Source: CAYGJN01 sp964350135
Lineage (GTDB): Bacteria > Bdellovibrionota > Bacteriovoracia > Bacteriovoracales > Bacteriovoracaceae
Length of the DNA: 32,690 nt
NCBI GenBank assembly: GCA_964350135.1
Contig: CAYGJN010000012.1
Span: 1 to 32,690 of the forward strand
Reading direction: 5' to 3'
Part shown: in pieces, positions 32,039-32,690 of the stretch
How positions within the stretch are numbered: position 1 is the first letter of the stretch
Layout: every line of letters begins with the position of its first letter
Made by a program: the position numbers and the translations under genes
The notes under the pieces: model-generated
Database searches by the model: none
Seen by the model: only the letters and a program-made list of their open reading frames with translations
What the model was told of the DNA's origin: nothing

Positions 32039-32690
32039 TTAATGCTTAAGAGTCTGATTACTCTCTTTCAGAGTACTTAGGGGAAATAGCTGAACACAAA
32101 TCTGATAAACTTCTTCTTGATTTTCGTCTTCCATTACAGCTGAAAGGTCACTTAAAAATTTACGTATAAGCTTTCTTGCCAGGGGAATTTTTTGTGGATT
32201 TACGGCCATGGTTAAAGATCTAAAATCTCTCACATCTATTGGATGCCTCATGAGAGAATCCTTAGCAAGGTCTAGGCTGTTCATATGAGACTCTTGAACA
32301 GAGAGATTAACAATTCCATCACTTGTAACAAATCGTTCCTGAGATCTTTTATAGGACCCATTGTCTTCCACAAGAAGTCCAAGCTCTAAGAGTCTTTCAA
32401 TTGATTTTTCTACAACAGTTTTTGAGATGCCTAAACGTTCAGCAATCCACTCATGATCACTATTAAAATCTTTAGTGTTTAAAAGAGAAAGGATTCCAAA
32501 ATGGTACCATTTTGAAATTACTTCGTATTCGTTAAGGTTAATACTTGTATATTCAAATTCTTTAGATCTTTTATGAGCTTCATCAAGAAATGGCCAAAGA
32601 AAATCTCTTTTTTCAACGGGGCTAAATGGAAGGCGGTCGCTAATTTTTTGGGCCATGGTTTTTGAAATAGATCTGTTTCCTTTCAAAAAA
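32039..32690 (-). CDS. TIGR02147-family regulator, N-terminal part outside window
   Basis: The frame is open to the window edge, and the visible part begins within the HTH (LKGNRSISKTMAQKISDRL corresponds to MNGKAGLSRESATKIADKL in the copy at 3220-4047). The TTG at 32686 is thus internal, not a start. The C-terminal domain is complete: ISKWYHFGILSLL, SDHEWIAERLGISKTVVEKS, and the family signature VRDFRSLTMAVNPQKIP ending in EEVYQICVQLFPLS. About 50-60 N-terminal residues are missing. It is the nearest upstream gene, same strand, to the secreted phospholipase D, 101 bases away, mirroring the regulator/secreted-protein arrangement at the other end of the window. Confidence 0.85.
   Translation of the reverse strand, partial: FLKGNRSISKTMAQKISDRLPFSPVEKRDFLWPFLDEAHKRSKEFEYTSINLNEYEVISKWYHFGILSLLNTKDFNSDHEWIAERLGISKTVVEKSIERLLELGLLVEDNGSYKRSQERFVTSDGIVNLSVQESHMNSLDLAKDSLMRHPIDVRDFRSLTMAVNPQKIPLARKLIRKFLSDLSAVMEDENQEEVYQICVQLFPLSTLKESNQTLKH

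Overview
The window is a piece of a low-GC (roughly 35%) Gram-negative chromosome. Its gene content points to the Bdellovibrionota, most likely the Bacteriovorax/Halobacteriovorax side. The clues are two TIGR02147-type regulators, a secreted protein with the GNGGD...C N-terminus that recurs in these predators, a short D0/D1-only flagellin, a secreted phospholipase D, and an LPS-type surface glycan locus. The lineage call is inferred from protein families and was not checked by any search. No tRNA, rRNA, CRISPR array, insertion sequence, phage gene or origin is visible. Coding density is very high and no gene-free stretch reaches 300 bases.

Layout. (1) 1-1138: 3' part of a glycosyltransferase whose start lies outside the window. 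(2) 1167-4082, minus: a TIGR02147 regulator overlapping a large secreted protein of unknown function. (3) 4128-15010: surface-polysaccharide locus. A UDP-glucuronate 4-epimerase-like gene (minus) is divergent from a tightly overlapping plus-strand run: asnB-type amidotransferase, tviB/wbpO dehydrogenase, tviC/wbpP epimerase, a double glycosyltransferase fusion and an HAD phosphatase. A Wzx-type flippase and a WecA-type initiating transferase follow. Together they suggest a lipid-linked glycan, started on undecaprenyl phosphate, that contains (probably amidated) N-acetylgalactosaminuronic acid. (4) 15063-18896: a secreted orphan protein running tail-to-tail into a SWIM-SNF2 helicase. (5) 18995-24028: metF-metH, the methyl-transfer half of the methionine cycle, plus a small orphan ORF. 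(6) 23998-29406, minus: trmB-dnaG-rpoD, an intrinsic terminator, then a heptosyltransferase. (7) 29441-30459, minus: a flagellin gene with a structured leader and a six-codon upstream ORF. (8) 30510-32690, minus: secreted phospholipase D downstream of a second TIGR02147 regulator that runs off the window.

The most interesting non-coding signal is a recurring start architecture. Several genes without a Shine-Dalgarno (the first regulator, the SNF2 helicase, trmB, dnaG) have a -35/-10 pair whose -10 hexamer ends only 6-7 bases before the ATG, which predicts leaderless mRNAs. Others (flagellin, wecA, rpoD, PLD, the 4-epimerase) have good Shine-Dalgarno sequences. The genome may therefore use two initiation modes side by side. 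A second theme is that both TIGR02147 regulators sit directly upstream of a gene for an exported protein.
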